Source of the DNA: JANNSX01 sp963741525
Lineage (GTDB): Bacteria > Pseudomonadota > Alphaproteobacteria > Rhizobiales > Hyphomicrobiaceae
Direction: 5' to 3'
DNA: 64,000 bases
Assembly (NCBI GenBank): GCA_963741525.1
Contig: CAVUIW010000009.1
Span: 147,543-211,542 of the forward strand
Shown: piece by piece, positions 29,101 through 38,369 of the stretch
Position numbering within the stretch: position 1 is the stretch's first letter
How the letters are laid out: each line of letters opens with the position of its first letter
Program-made: the position numbers and the translations under genes
Notes under the pieces: model-generated
Seen by the model: the letters and a program-made list of their open reading frames with translations, nothing else
Told to the model about the DNA's origin: nothing
The model's database searches: none

Positions 29101-30647
29101 GCGGCCGCTTGCTCTCGAACTACCACGCGCCGGTCTGGGACGAGCCGGTCATCATGGAGATGAGCACGCCCGGCCGGCGCGGCCAGATCTATGGAGCGCC
29201 GGAGCCCGAGGTGACCGCCGCCGTCGGCGAGGCGGCGGCGCTCGTGCCCGCATCGATGCGTCGCGCGGCCCCGCCGGCCCTACCCGAGCTGTCGGAACCG
29301 GAGGTGCAGCGGCATTATCTCAAGCTCAGCCAGGAGACGCTGGGCATGATGAACATTTCGCTCTTCGGCACCTGCACCATGAAGTACAATCCGCGCGTCA
29401 GCGAGGAGGCGGCGCGCAAGCTCAATGACGTGCATCCGCTCCAGCACGAGGACACGCTGCAAGGCATCCTCGAGATCATCCACGGCTTCGACGTAATTCT
29501 CCGCGAGCTCTCGGGCATGGACCAGTTCGTGTTCCAGGCGGGCGGCGGCGCGGATGCGGCCTACACGCATAATGTCGTGACGCGCGCCTATCACCAGTCG
29601 CGCGGCGAATTGGAGCAGCGCAACGAGGTCATCACCTCGATCCAGGCGCATCCCTGCAACGCGGCGACGGCGGCGGCGGCCGGCTTCAAAGTCGTGACGC
29701 TGATGCTGGAGGAGAACGGCTATCCCTCGACCGAGGCGCTGAAAGCGGCGGTCGGACCGCGCACGGCAGCCCTCCTCATCAACAACCCGGACGATATGGG
29801 AATCTACAATCCCAACATCGCGGAGTGGGTCAGGATCGTGCACGAGGTGGGCGGACTGGCTTTCTACGATCACGCCAACTTCAACAGCATGATGGGCAAG
29901 ATTCGCGCCCGCGACCTGGGCTTTGATGCCTGCATGTACATGCTGCACAAGACGTTTGGTGCGCCCAAGGGCGGCGGCGGACCGGCGGTCGGCGCCTATG
30001 GCTGCTCGGCGGCGCTCGCGCCGTTCGTGCCGGTGCCCGTCGTCGTCGAGGACGGCCGCCGCTATCGCCTCGACTACGACCGGCCGCGGAGCGCCGGCCG
30101 GGTGCGCGAGTTCTGGGGCAATGTCCCGCAGGTGATGAAGGCCTATGCCTGGGTGCGGGCCATGGGGGCGGAGGGTATCGAGGAAGCCTCCGACATTTCC
30201 GTGCTCGCCAACAACTACATGGACAAGAAGCTGGCGCGCATTCGCGGGCTGACGCGCTCCAACCCGCGTAACTCCCAATGGCGCATGGAGATGACGCGCT
30301 GGGGCCTGGGCAAGCTCAAGGAGGAGACCGGCGTCGGGACCGTCGATGTTGCCAACCGCATGGCCGACTACGGCATCGATCCCTATTGGATGAGCCACGA
30401 GCCCTGGGTGGTGCCGGAGCCGTTTACGCCAGAGGCGGGCGAGATGTACTCGAAAGAGGATCTCGACAGCTGGATCGCGGTCATCGAGCAGATTTCCACG
30501 GAAGCTTACGCGAACGCGGAACTGGTGAAATCGGCCCCCCACAAGCAGGCCATTGCACAGATCGACGGCAGCGTGCTCGACGATCCCAAGCGCTGGGCCA
30601 TGACATGGCGGGCGTATCAGAGGAAACACGGCAGTGCTGCGGCTTAG
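29097..30647 (+). CDS. GcvPB-like glycine dehydrogenase subunit 2
   Basis: 516 aa, the C-terminal-half P-protein subunit that carries pyridoxal phosphate. The cofactor lysine is in MLHKTFGAPKGGGGP (Lys285), and FGTCTMKYNPRV and HPCNAATAAAAGF are typical. It starts within the stop of the partner gene (ATGA overlap), which implies equimolar production of a heteromeric enzyme. Expected reaction: PLP-dependent decarboxylation of glycine or a related amino acid, normally passing aminomethyl to lipoylated GcvH. The missing H and T genes and the catabolic neighbours leave open a different substrate or acceptor. Confidence 0.87.
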   Translation: MSGRLLSNYHAPVWDEPVIMEMSTPGRRGQIYGAPEPEVTAAVGEAAALVPASMRRAAPPALPELSEPEVQRHYLKLSQETLGMMNISLFGTCTMKYNPRVSEEAARKLNDVHPLQHEDTLQGILEIIHGFDVILRELSGMDQFVFQAGGGADAAYTHNVVTRAYHQSRGELEQRNEVITSIQAHPCNAATAAAAGFKVVTLMLEENGYPSTEALKAAVGPRTAALLINNPDDMGIYNPNIAEWVRIVHEVGGLAFYDHANFNSMMGKIRARDLGFDACMYMLHKTFGAPKGGGGPAVGAYGCSAALAPFVPVPVVVEDGRRYRLDYDRPRSAGRVREFWGNVPQVMKAYAWVRAMGAEGIEEASDISVLANNYMDKKLARIRGLTRSNPRNSQWRMEMTRWGLGKLKEETGVGTVDVANRMADYGIDPYWMSHEPWVVPEPFTPEAGEMYSKEDLDSWIAVIEQISTEAYANAELVKSAPHKQAIAQIDGSVLDDPKRWAMTWRAYQRKHGSAAA

Positions 30648-30667
30648 GCCGAGCCAAAATCGCCAGG

Positions 30668-30688
30668 AAAAAAGCAGGCGAAGGCCTG
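30668..30688 (-). terminator. Rho-independent terminator of the minus-strand dehydrogenase
   Basis: Read on the minus strand: CAGGC-CTTC-GCCTG followed by C and six T. It lies just past the stop at 30702, between convergent genes, so it ends the minus-strand transcript. Confidence 0.65.
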
Positions 30689-30701
30689 ACGGCCAGCCTG
30701 T

Positions 30702-31472
30702 TCAACCTAGCCACACACCGCCGTCGACGCCGAAGGTCTGGCCGACGATGTAGTCGGATTCAGGCGAGGCCAGGAACACCGCCATGCCGGTGAGATCGGC
30801 GGGCTGAGCCATCCGCCCGATCGGGACGGCCGCTTCCGCGGCGCGTCGCGACTCGCCATGGGGCTCGTTTTTGAGCCGCGCGAACTCTCGATCAACGACA
30901 CCCCACATCGGCGTGTCGACCTCGCCGGGCGCAATGGCATTCACGTTGATGCGATGCGCGATGAGCCGCAGCGCCGCCGACTGGGTGATGCTGATAACGG
31001 CCGCCTTCGAGGCGGAGTAGGCGACTGTGAGCGGCCCGCCCCGCCGGCCGGCCATGCTCGCCAGATTAATGATCTTGCCGCCCGTGCCGCGCGAAATCAT
31101 GCGGCGGCTGGCCGCCTGGATCGTGAATAGCGTGCCCTCGACATTGACCGCGGCAATGCGGCGCCACTCCTCGCGCGTGACTTCATCGACGGGGTTCGCG
31201 GTGAAGATCGCGGCGGCGTTGACGAGGATGTCGATGCCGCCGGCATGATCAATCGTCGATGTCATGAGCGCATCGATGGAGGCCTGGCCCGTGCAGTCGA
31301 ATTCCTGAGCAAGGGCACTTGCGCCGATAGAAGCCGCAACCGCTTCGGCCGCAGCCCTATCGGCATCCGCAACAACCACACGCGCGCCTTCACGCACATA
31401 GGCGGCAACGATCGCGCGGCCGATGCCACCACCGCCGCCTGTCACAATCGCAACCTTGTCGCTAAGCCTCAT
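30702..31472 (-). CDS. Short-chain dehydrogenase/reductase
   Basis: 256-aa classical SDR: TGGGGGIG cofactor loop (about 11-18), Asp in VVVADAD suggesting NAD preference, NAAAI, catalytic Ser in LASMAGRRG and YSASK. The C-terminal half NAIAPGEVDTPMW and GQTFGVDGGVWLG are usual SDR features. Its ATG overlaps the stop of the upstream flavoprotein gene by four bases (ATGA), so the two are translationally coupled and probably act in one pathway. Substrate unknown. Confidence 0.88.
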   Translation of the reverse strand: MRLSDKVAIVTGGGGGIGRAIVAAYVREGARVVVADADRAAAEAVAASIGASALAQEFDCTGQASIDALMTSTIDHAGGIDILVNAAAIFTANPVDEVTREEWRRIAAVNVEGTLFTIQAASRRMISRGTGGKIINLASMAGRRGGPLTVAYSASKAAVISITQSAALRLIAHRINVNAIAPGEVDTPMWGVVDREFARLKNEPHGESRRAAEAAVPIGRMAQPADLTGMAVFLASPESDYIVGQTFGVDGGVWLG

Positions 31473-33178
31473 GTCCGCGCTCCCGCCAACCCATGTCCGG
31501 CAATGTAGCCGAACGTCATCGCCGCTCCGATGGTGATGCCGGCGGCGCAGTAATCGCCGCCGAATGGCGTCGTCATGTCGTTGCCCGCGGTATAGAGCCC
31601 CGGAATGGGTCGACCCGCCGCATCGAGCACGCGCGCGCCGGCATCGGCGGCTAGCCCTAAAAACGTCGCGATATCGCCGGGCATGACGCGGACGGCGTAG
31701 AAGGGCGGCTCGGCGAGCGGACCGACACAAGGGTTGGGTTTCCACTCCGCATCGCCGTAAGCGCGATCGAAGGCGCTGCTACCCTTGCCGAACTCGGGAT
31801 CGTTTCCGGTGGCCGCATCGGCATTGAATCGCTCTATGGTTGCGGCGAGCGTCGCGCCGTCGATGCCCAGCCGCTGGCCGAGGCTCGCAAGGTTCGCCGC
31901 CTCGATGAGATAGCCCGAGCGGAGGAACGGCGCGATCCGGGCCGGCGCGGGTGGAACGGCACCCAATCCATAGCGGCGCAGTGCCCGGCGATCGGCGATG
32001 AGATGGATCGCGACCTCTGGATCGGCCTCGCAGGCGCGGACCATCGCGGGCACGAAGCGATGATAGGGCTCGGCCTCGTTCGTGAAGCGGCGTCCGCGCG
32101 GATCGACGGCGATGACGCCCGGCTTGCCGCGATCGATGTAGTGGGGAAACGGCACGCGCGAGCCGTCGCGCATGGGTACGAGTGAGACCGGCGTCCAGGC
32201 TGCCGGCTGCTCGACATTCTCGTCGAGCGCCGCGCCGGCCTCGAGAGCGAGCCGCAGGCCGTCGCCGGTGTTGGTCGCGGGCGCTAGGCTCTGATGTGGC
32301 TTGCCGGCGGCGACATGGCCATAGTGCTGACACCGCAGAGCTGCATCCCCCGGAAAGCCCCCGCAAGCGAGCACCACGCCCTCGCGAGCGGTGATTTGCT
32401 TTGAGGTTCCGTTCCACATCACCTCGGCACCCACAATGCGTGCGCCATCCTTCAACAACCGGACGGCTCGGGCCTCGGTTGCAATTTCGACGCGACGCTC
32501 CTTGAGCGCCAGCATCAGCGAACCGATGATTCCATTGCCATTGGCGATGCGGGTACCACGGCGATGGCCCAACAGCAGGTCAAACGCATAGCGACCGGTC
32601 ACGCGGGCGACATGCCATGCAGCGCGGGGCGAGCGGCGGAGCCCCATGAAATGCGGCAGGTCGGCGCTCGCGACCGTCATGCCGCCGAGGATCATGGTGG
32701 TGGCGAGCGGCGATCTCAGCCGCGCGAAGTCCGCGCCAAGCCGCCGACCGTCGAAGAGGCCTGGATTGAACGCGCGCTTGCCGACCGTCGCGCCAGGCAT
32801 TTCCTGGTGATAGTCGGGCGAGTAGCGCGCCAGCGTGAAGCGTGTGGAGGTACGATGCTCGATGAAGTCGAGCATCGGCGCGGCATGCCGCACATAGGCC
32901 TCCGCCTTGCCGCGATTGAAATACCGGCCTGCTGCCGCCTCGATATAGGCGAGCGCGGCCTCTGCACTGTCCTCGATCCCGGCTTCCCGCGCATGACGAC
33001 TGAGCGGCACCCAGATCATGCCCTCCGACAGCGCCGTCGTGCCGCCAACCACCGGTTCTTTCTCGAGGACCATGACGCGTTGGCCGCGATGGGAGGCGGC
33101 CAGTGCCGCGGTGAGCCCGGCGGCGCCCGAGCCAACCACCAGGACATCGCACTCTGCTGACAGCGCGCGGCGCGTCAC
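31469..33178 (-). CDS. FAD-dependent oxidoreductase (fumarate reductase/ketosteroid dehydrogenase type)
   Basis: 569-aa FAD_binding_2 family protein. The dinucleotide loop is VVGSGAAGLTAALAASHRG, followed by GGTTALSEGMIWVP; the C-terminus has PGLYTAGNDMTTPFGGDYCAAG. This pattern fits 3-ketosteroid delta1-dehydrogenases and related flavoprotein dehydrogenases/reductases. The GTG at 33178 was chosen because GAGGGAG precedes it at good spacing; the earlier GTG at 33223 lies within the palindrome of the divergent regulatory region. Coupled to the downstream dehydrogenase. Confidence 0.8.
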   Translation of the reverse strand: MTRRALSAECDVLVVGSGAAGLTAALAASHRGQRVMVLEKEPVVGGTTALSEGMIWVPLSRHAREAGIEDSAEAALAYIEAAAGRYFNRGKAEAYVRHAAPMLDFIEHRTSTRFTLARYSPDYHQEMPGATVGKRAFNPGLFDGRRLGADFARLRSPLATTMILGGMTVASADLPHFMGLRRSPRAAWHVARVTGRYAFDLLLGHRRGTRIANGNGIIGSLMLALKERRVEIATEARAVRLLKDGARIVGAEVMWNGTSKQITAREGVVLACGGFPGDAALRCQHYGHVAAGKPHQSLAPATNTGDGLRLALEAGAALDENVEQPAAWTPVSLVPMRDGSRVPFPHYIDRGKPGVIAVDPRGRRFTNEAEPYHRFVPAMVRACEADPEVAIHLIADRRALRRYGLGAVPPAPARIAPFLRSGYLIEAANLASLGQRLGIDGATLAATIERFNADAATGNDPEFGKGSSAFDRAYGDAEWKPNPCVGPLAEPPFYAVRVMPGDIATFLGLAADAGARVLDAAGRPIPGLYTAGNDMTTPFGGDYCAAGITIGAAMTFGYIAGHGLAGART

Positions 33179-33211
33179 GATCAAACTCCCTCGAAGCCTT
33201 GACCCTACCCA

Positions 33212-33240
33212 ACTCTTGTACACTATGTGTCGGCAAGAGT
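33212..33240. promoter_or_regulatory. Possible GntR operator in divergent promoter
   Basis: ACTCTTG and CAAGAGT arms flank an inner GTACAC-N4-TGTCGGCA. A related GTCTAC-N4-TGTCGACA occurs at 39553-39570, also in a divergent promoter, and GTCTACTATTGACGG at 35204-35218 ahead of the transporter. The GntR gene at 34422 is the nearest regulator. Inference from three sites only. Confidence 0.45.
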
Positions 33241-33267
33241 TGAGCCGGGTTCACGAGGTGACGCGCC

Positions 33268-33609
33268 ATGATCAAGGTCATGTGGTTCCTGAAAAAGGCC
33301 GACCATTTGAGCCTGGAGGAGTTCCGCCGCTGGTGGCTCGACGTGCATGCGCCGCAAATCCGCGATACCCAGAAGCCGCATCTGGCGCGCTATGTCGTCA
33401 ATGTGCGCGTCGAGAACGATGAGTTGCCCGGTAAGCCGAAAACCCAATCCGAGTGGGACGGCATCGCCGAGCAGTGGTTCGAGACGGACGCCGATTTTCG
33501 AGCCATCTACGGCCGCGCGGTCAGCCCGACACGGGGCGACACGCTCGCCCACACCCAGAAGCTCGAGCGCATCGTCGTCACCGAGCACGGTATCGAGATG
33601 CTCGATTGA
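33268..33609 (+). CDS. EthD-domain protein
   Basis: 113-aa ferredoxin-like fold protein of the EthD/dimeric alpha-beta barrel family: begins MIKVMWFLKKADHLSLEEFR with WWLDVHAP, the typical HxP-containing helix. Such proteins are small helpers or cyclases in catabolic gene clusters; the exact role is usually unknown. Followed 12 bp later by a dehydrogenase and then the GntR gene in the same direction. Confidence 0.8.
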   Translation: MIKVMWFLKKADHLSLEEFRRWWLDVHAPQIRDTQKPHLARYVVNVRVENDELPGKPKTQSEWDGIAEQWFETDADFRAIYGRAVSPTRGDTLAHTQKLERIVVTEHGIEMLD

Positions 33610-33621
33610 GGGAGCCCGGAC

Positions 33622-34404
33622 ATGACGTCGAGGAAGATCGTCATCACCGGCGGCTCGGGCGGTATCGGCTCGGCGATCTGCCAGCGATTCCTGTCGGCCG
33701 GTGACTGCATCGTCAATCTCGACCGCGAGCCGTTTCCTGGCGGCGACCCGGAAAACCTCGTCACCATCGCCTGCGACATGGGGGACGCCGGATCGATCGC
33801 CGAAGCCTTCGAGAAGGCCGGTGCGGCCCATGGCACCGCCCCCATCGATGCGCTTGTCTGCTGCGCGGCCATGAGCCGGGCGGCGCACTTCCTCGATGTC
33901 CCGCTCGCCGATCTGGAGCAGATGCTCGCCGTCAATGTACGTGGCACGTTCCTGTGCGGCCAGGAGGCCGGCCGGTGTATGCGAGAGCAGGCGAAGGGCC
34001 ATATCGTCGTCATCACGTCGATCGCGGGTGAACAGGCCTGGGCGCAGGAAAGCGTCTATTGCCTGACGAAAGCTGCACAATCCTCCCTCGTACAATGCAT
34101 GGCCATCGAGCTTGCCCCTTTCGGCATCCTGGTCAACGCGGTCGCCCCCGGCATCATCGATGTGAAGAGCAAGGGCATGGCGGGAACGCGCGAGGGCGAG
34201 GTTTATCGCCACGAGATGGAGCGGTTTCCCTTGGGCCGGTTCGGCGCGCCCGAGGAGATCGCGGAAGCCGTGCACCATCTGACCTCCGTCACCTGGATGA
34301 CCGGGCAGACCATCTACGTCGATGGCGGATTTCTCGCGACCGGCCTTGCCTATTTCGGCGCCGCCAAACAACGCTTGCTCGGGCCGGAGAGTGCCAAGTC
34401 CTAG
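33622..34404 (+). CDS. Short-chain dehydrogenase/reductase
   Basis: 260-aa classical SDR: TGGSGGIGSAI (about 8-18), CCAAM in place of the usual NAG, catalytic region TSIAGEQAWAQESVYCLTKAA, and C-terminal GQTIYVDGGFLATG. The NNAG-type motif is degenerate (VCCAAMS), while the Tyr-Cys-Leu-Thr-Lys active-site spacing is preserved. Second gene of a small EthD-SDR-GntR operon. Confidence 0.87.
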   Translation: MTSRKIVITGGSGGIGSAICQRFLSAGDCIVNLDREPFPGGDPENLVTIACDMGDAGSIAEAFEKAGAAHGTAPIDALVCCAAMSRAAHFLDVPLADLEQMLAVNVRGTFLCGQEAGRCMREQAKGHIVVITSIAGEQAWAQESVYCLTKAAQSSLVQCMAIELAPFGILVNAVAPGIIDVKSKGMAGTREGEVYRHEMERFPLGRFGAPEEIAEAVHHLTSVTWMTGQTIYVDGGFLATGLAYFGAAKQRLLGPESAKS

Positions 34405-34421
34405 AACCCGTTCAGGCGATC

Positions 34422-35168
34422 ATGAAAAAGCAAACCAAGCCTGCACGACGCTCGAGCATCAGCCGAAGCCGCCAACGGCCGCGCGGTACGGGAGCGAGCT
34501 ATGTGTATGAGAGCCTAAAGTCCCAGATCCTCGATCTCGAGCTGCAACCGGGCACCTTTCTCGACGAAACCGAGCTCAGCCGCCAATTCGGCGTCTCGCG
34601 CTCGCCCGTCCGCGAGGCGCTGATCCGCCTCTCTGCCGAGCGGCTGGTGCAGAACCTGCGCAACCGCACCTCGATCGTCGCGCCCTTCGACGTCGCCGAC
34701 CTTCCCGCTTTCTTCGATGCCATGATGCTGCTCTACCGCCTGAGCGCGCGTCTCGCCGCCGGACGGCCCGAGCCAGCGCGCATCGAGCGGCTCCGCGCCG
34801 TCCACAAGGAGCACGAGGCGGCGCTCCGGCGCGGCGACATGAAATCGATGGTGCGCCTTAACCGTGCCTTCCACACCGGCATCGCCGAGATGACCGGCAA
34901 CAGCTTCATCGTCGATTGGATGGAAGGCCTCCTCGATCAGGGTCAGCGGGTGCTCCGCCTCTATGCCCATCACCTGGGCGACGTGCTTTCGAGCGCGGTG
35001 CTCAAACCGCATCGGGACATGCTGGCGGCCATCGAGGCCGGCGATGCCCGGCGCGCCGAGGAGGCGGGACGGCTGGATGCCGGTACGCTTGTCGAGGAGT
35101 TCCAACGCAGTCTGTCCAACCTTCCGACCTCCCAGATTGCCCTCCAGGTGAAGCAGGGTGGCAAATAG
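34422..35168 (+). CDS. GntR family regulator (FCD type)
   Basis: 248-aa transcription regulator. The N-terminal winged helix (about 25-95) includes LQPGTFLDETELSRQFGVSR and PVREALIRL, the GntR signature. The C-terminal all-helical FCD domain (about 100-235) carries the ligand pocket. The N-terminal 25 residues are basic. The ATG 34422 lies 17 bp after the dehydrogenase. FCD regulators typically bind an organic or amino acid and control adjacent catabolic genes; here the likely targets are the transporter (35335 on), the 38-40 kb enzymes and its own operon. Confidence 0.9.
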   Translation: MKKQTKPARRSSISRSRQRPRGTGASYVYESLKSQILDLELQPGTFLDETELSRQFGVSRSPVREALIRLSAERLVQNLRNRTSIVAPFDVADLPAFFDAMMLLYRLSARLAAGRPEPARIERLRAVHKEHEAALRRGDMKSMVRLNRAFHTGIAEMTGNSFIVDWMEGLLDQGQRVLRLYAHHLGDVLSSAVLKPHRDMLAAIEAGDARRAEEAGRLDAGTLVEEFQRSLSNLPTSQIALQVKQGGK

Positions 35169-35200
35169 CAGCCTGCGCTCGCAGCCGATCTTGCATGCAC

Positions 35201-35218
35201 ACTGTCTACTATTGACGG
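35201..35218. promoter_or_regulatory. Possible GntR site upstream of transporter
   Basis: CTGTCTACTATTGACGG resembles the GTMYAC half site of the divergent promoters at 33212 and 39553 and lies 117 bp before the substrate-binding protein start. Weaker match than the other two. Confidence 0.3.
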
Positions 35219-35334
35219 CCCCCGCCCGCTGTACCAACATCGCCCCTGGCACTGCCGGCTCCACGCAAGCGCTAGGTTGCCCTTGCGTTCCGTCCCTCAA
35301 CCGCCAAACCGGCAGGCATTCAGGGAGGAACCCC

Positions 35335-36163
35335 ATGACGTTCAAACTTACGCGCCGCAATCTCGGTTTCGGCGCCGTCTCGACCGGCGTTGCCGCCGCG
35401 AGCTTCATCACGCCAGCCAGCGCCAAGAGCATGGACGATGTCATCAAGGAAGGTGTGCTAAGGGTCGGCATCCATCCGAACTCACCGCCCTTCTCGGGCC
35501 GCGACGCCGCTGGCGCCTGGACCGGCTTCGATGTCACGATCGCCAACAAGCTCGCCGAGGAGCTGAAGATCGCCAAGGTCGAGTTCGTGCCGACCGAGAC
35601 GGCGCAGCGCGTGCCGTTCCTGGTGGCCGATACGATCGACATCTCGCTCGGCGGCCTCACCCGCAACTCCGAGCGCGCCAAGCAGATCGAGTACACTTTC
35701 CCGCTCCACACCGAGGTCATGGGTGTCATGACCACCGACAAGCACGCCATCACCTCCTACAAGGAGCTGAACGACGCGAAGTACACTCTCGTCGATGTGC
35801 GCAGCGCCTGGACGATCGATTGGGCCAAGGAAAATCTCCCGAACGCGAAGATGGAGATCGTCGACAGTAGCGCCGATGCCGTGCGCGCTATCGCGCAAGG
35901 CCGCGCCGACGCGATCGTCGAGATGCTCGACTTCTTCACCGCCTTCCAGAAGAACCATGCGGATGTGAAGTGGAAGATCCTAGACGAGAAAATCGACGTG
36001 GGTTGGGATGCGATCGGCGTGCAGAAGGGCAACTATGCCCTGCGCGATGTGCTCAACATCACGCTCTACAAGCTTCACTCCGGCGGCTTCGTCGACCAGG
36101 CCTGGAACCAGGCCTTCGGCGTCCGACATGCTGATGAAGATCCCGGCGCAGCCGTATTTCTGA
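35335..36163 (+). CDS. Amino-acid ABC transporter substrate-binding protein, late frameshift
   Basis: Periplasmic solute-binding protein of the polar amino acid family (SBP_bac_3). It begins MTFKLTRRNLGFGAVSTGVA with a twin-arginine-like RRNLGF signal and ASA cleavage. The mature part has EGVLRVGIHPNSPPFSG, GFDVTIANKLAEEL, SLGGLTRNSERA and an Asp/Arg-lined pocket (VDVRSAWTIDWAKENL). RBS GGGAGG precedes ATG 35335. Near 36118 one extra base shifts the frame; the corrected end reads DMLMKIPAQPYF with stop at 36161-36163. First gene of an hypMNPQ-like transporter series. Confidence 0.85.
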
Positions 36164-36271
36164 GGGTTTTTTCGTTCTCACCCAAGACCATGACCCTCGC
36201 CGCACCCTTTCCTCCCCCTCGATGGGGGGAGGCAAGGGCACGCCGCCGCTGTGGCGTAGGCTAGGCAGCGT
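36164..36271. repeat. CCTCCCCC/GGGGGAGG palindrome in transporter operon
   Basis: CCTCCCCCTCGATGGGGGGAGG-type hairpin (about 36209-36230) between the binding-protein and permease genes. Such a stem commonly stabilises the upstream message, allowing more binding protein than permease; this role is inferred. Confidence 0.45.
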
Positions 36272-36952
36272 ATGAACTACACCTTCCAATTCGGCGTGGC
36301 GCTCGACCGGTTGCCGGACCTCGTCCAGGGCGCGATCCTGACGCTCGAACTGGGGTTGCTCGGCTTCTGGGGGGGCGCGCTGCTCGGGCTGTTGCTCGCT
36401 TCCCTCAAGACCTATGGCGGCGCGCTGCTCAGGCCCCTCGCCGAACGCCTACGTCACCTTCTTCACCAACACGCCGGCTACTGATCCAGATCTATTTCAT
36501 CTACTGGGGCCTGCGGCGATGTCGGCATCCGCTTCGACGCCTTCACGGCGGCACTCATCGGTTTGACGCTCAACACCGGCGCTTATCTCTGCGAGATCAT
36601 GCGGGCCGGGTTCATCTCCGTGCGCCGCAGCGAGCTCGAGGCCGCCGAGACGCTCGGCTTCTCGCGCCTGCAGCAGATCTGGCACGTGATCGTGCCGCAT
36701 ATCGCCAAGACGATCTATCCGGCGCTCGCCAACTATGCTTCATGATCCTGATGCTCGGCACCTCGATCGCCATGATCTTCGGCGTCGAGGAGCTGACCGG
36801 CCGCGCCTACAACATCGCTTCCGACAACTACCGCGCATCGGAGATGTTCACCGTCGTCGCCGGCATCTACATGGTGATGACGCTTCATCGCGAGCCTGGC
36901 GCTCGCGCTCGTCGGCCGCTGGGCGTTCCGCGTCAAGGCCAAGGTCTTCTGA
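36272..36952 (+). CDS. Amino-acid ABC transporter permease, multiply frameshifted
   Basis: Inner-membrane permease of the HisM/GltK type. Pieces in different frames join to give LVQGAILTLELGLLGFWGGA, TLNTGAYLCEIMRAGFISV, RSELEAAETLGFSRLQQIWH, LMLGTSIAMIFGVEELTGRA and a C-terminus ending VGRWAFRVKAKVF. The EAA loop (EAAETLGFSRLQQIW) that contacts the ATPase is intact. Single-base indels near 36440, 36473, 36511, 36737 and 36879 break the frame. No codon-level decay is apparent between them. Confidence 0.75.
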
Positions 36953-36955
36953 TCG

Positions 36956-37625
36956 ATGCAGTGGTGGATCGACCAACTCGCGAAGTTCTTCGCACCCGAG
37001 AACATGGGGCTGTTCTGGCAGGCCATCGGCATGACGATCTGCTTTGACCGCTTTCGGCTTTGGCGTCGGCTTCCTGCTCGCCTTCGCGATTGCCGCCATC
37101 CGCCAGTCGACGGGTCTTGCGTCGCTGCCCGCTTCGGTTCATTGTCATCGTCTTTGTCGAGCTTTTCCGCCGCATCCCCTTCCTCGTCATCATCTACCTG
37201 GTGCTGTTCTTCAGTGCCGCCTTCATCAAGGGCGCCTCCCTGTACCTTCATCGGGCTGATCGGCGATCTGCATCTATTCGACCGCCTACCTCTCGGAGAT
37301 CATGCGCGGCGGCTTCGAATCCGTGCCGCGCCAGCAGATCGAAGCGGCGGCCGCCATGAACTTCACCCGCTGGCAGACGCTCCGCTCGGTCATCATCCCG
37401 CAGTCATGGCCGGTGATCCTGCCGCCGGCCGTCGCCTTCATGGTTGCCTTCATCAAGGACACCTCGCTCGTCAGCCAGATCGGCGTATTCGAGCTGGCTT
37501 TCCGCGGCAAGGAGTTGGTCAATCAGGGCTACTCGGCCTTTTTCAGCTACGCGCTCATTGCGCTCTCTATTTCGCCTTGTCCTATCCCCTCACCCGGCTC
37601 GGCCAGTGGCTGGAGACCCGTCTTG
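36956..37625 (+). CDS. Second amino-acid ABC transporter permease, frameshifted
   Basis: Begins MQWWIDQLAKFFAPENMGLF four bases after the previous stop. Across frames it continues GFGVGFLLAFAIAAIRQS, FIVIVFVELFRRIPFLVIIY, YLSEIMRGGFESVPRQQIEA and AAMNFTRWQTLRSVIIPQSW, a second EAA-loop permease. Indels near 37044, 37130, 37243, 37266 and 37566. The 3' end is unclear because the ATPase gene starts almost at once. Confidence 0.7.
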
Positions 37626-38365
37626 CATCACCTCGAAGTCAAAGACCTGCACGCGAGCTACGGCCGGCTAAGGTGCTGGCCGGCGTCGGCTTCACGCTCG
37701 CAAAGGGCGAGGTGGTGGCGCTGATCGGGCCTTCGGGCTCCGGCAAGTCGACGGTGCTGCGCGTGCTCGATGGGCCTGACGCCGCCGACTGCGGGCGAGG
37801 TGAGCATCGCCGGCACGCGCATCGATTATCGTCAGCGCCGCGCAGCGTGCGCGCGGCGCGCGACCGCATGGCGATCGTGTTCCAGCAATACAACCTCTTC
37901 CAGAACATGGACGTGATGCGCAACGTCACCATCGCGCCGGTGAAGATCAAGGGACGCCCGCAGAGCAGAGGTCGAGGCGGATGCGGTGCGGCTCCTCGCC
38001 AAGGTCGGACTGGCCGACAAGCACCACGCCTATCCCGATGAGCTCTCGGGCGGCCAGCAGCAGCGCGTCGCGATCGCCCGCGCGCTGGCGCTGAAGCCCG
38101 AGATCCTGCTGCTCGACGAGGTGACCTCCGCGCTCGACCCCGAGCTGGTCACCGAGGTGCTCGACACCATCCGTGGCCTCGCCGCGCGACGGCATGACCA
38201 TGCTCATCGTCAGCCACGAGATGGGCTTCGTGCGCGAGGTCGCCAACCAAGGTCGTGATGATGGACAAGGGCCAGGTCGTCGAGGAAGGCCCGCCGGCGG
38301 AGATCTTCGATCGCCCGAGAACCGACCGCGCGAAAGAGTTCGTGGGCAAGATTCTGAGGCATTGA
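37623..38365 (+). CDS. Amino-acid ABC transporter ATPase, frameshifted
   Basis: ATPase of the polar amino acid uptake family (GlnQ/HisP type). Readable in pieces: LHHLEVKDLHASYG, Walker A GPSGSGKST, Q-loop VFQQYNLFQ, signature LSGGQQQRVAIARALA, Walker B ILLLDEVTSALDPE, and switch His in LIVSHEMGFVREVA. It ends with FVGKILRH and stop at 38363-38365. Indels near 37667, 37777, 37845, 37965, 38187 and 38248. The start is uncertain (TTG 37623 is only the first codon of homology). Confidence 0.78.
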
Positions 38366-38369
38366 AGTT

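Noticed and set aside
29280..30629. Minus-strand 449-codon frame opposite the GcvPB-like gene
   Set aside because: Antisense shadow of a gene with a clear PLP motif.
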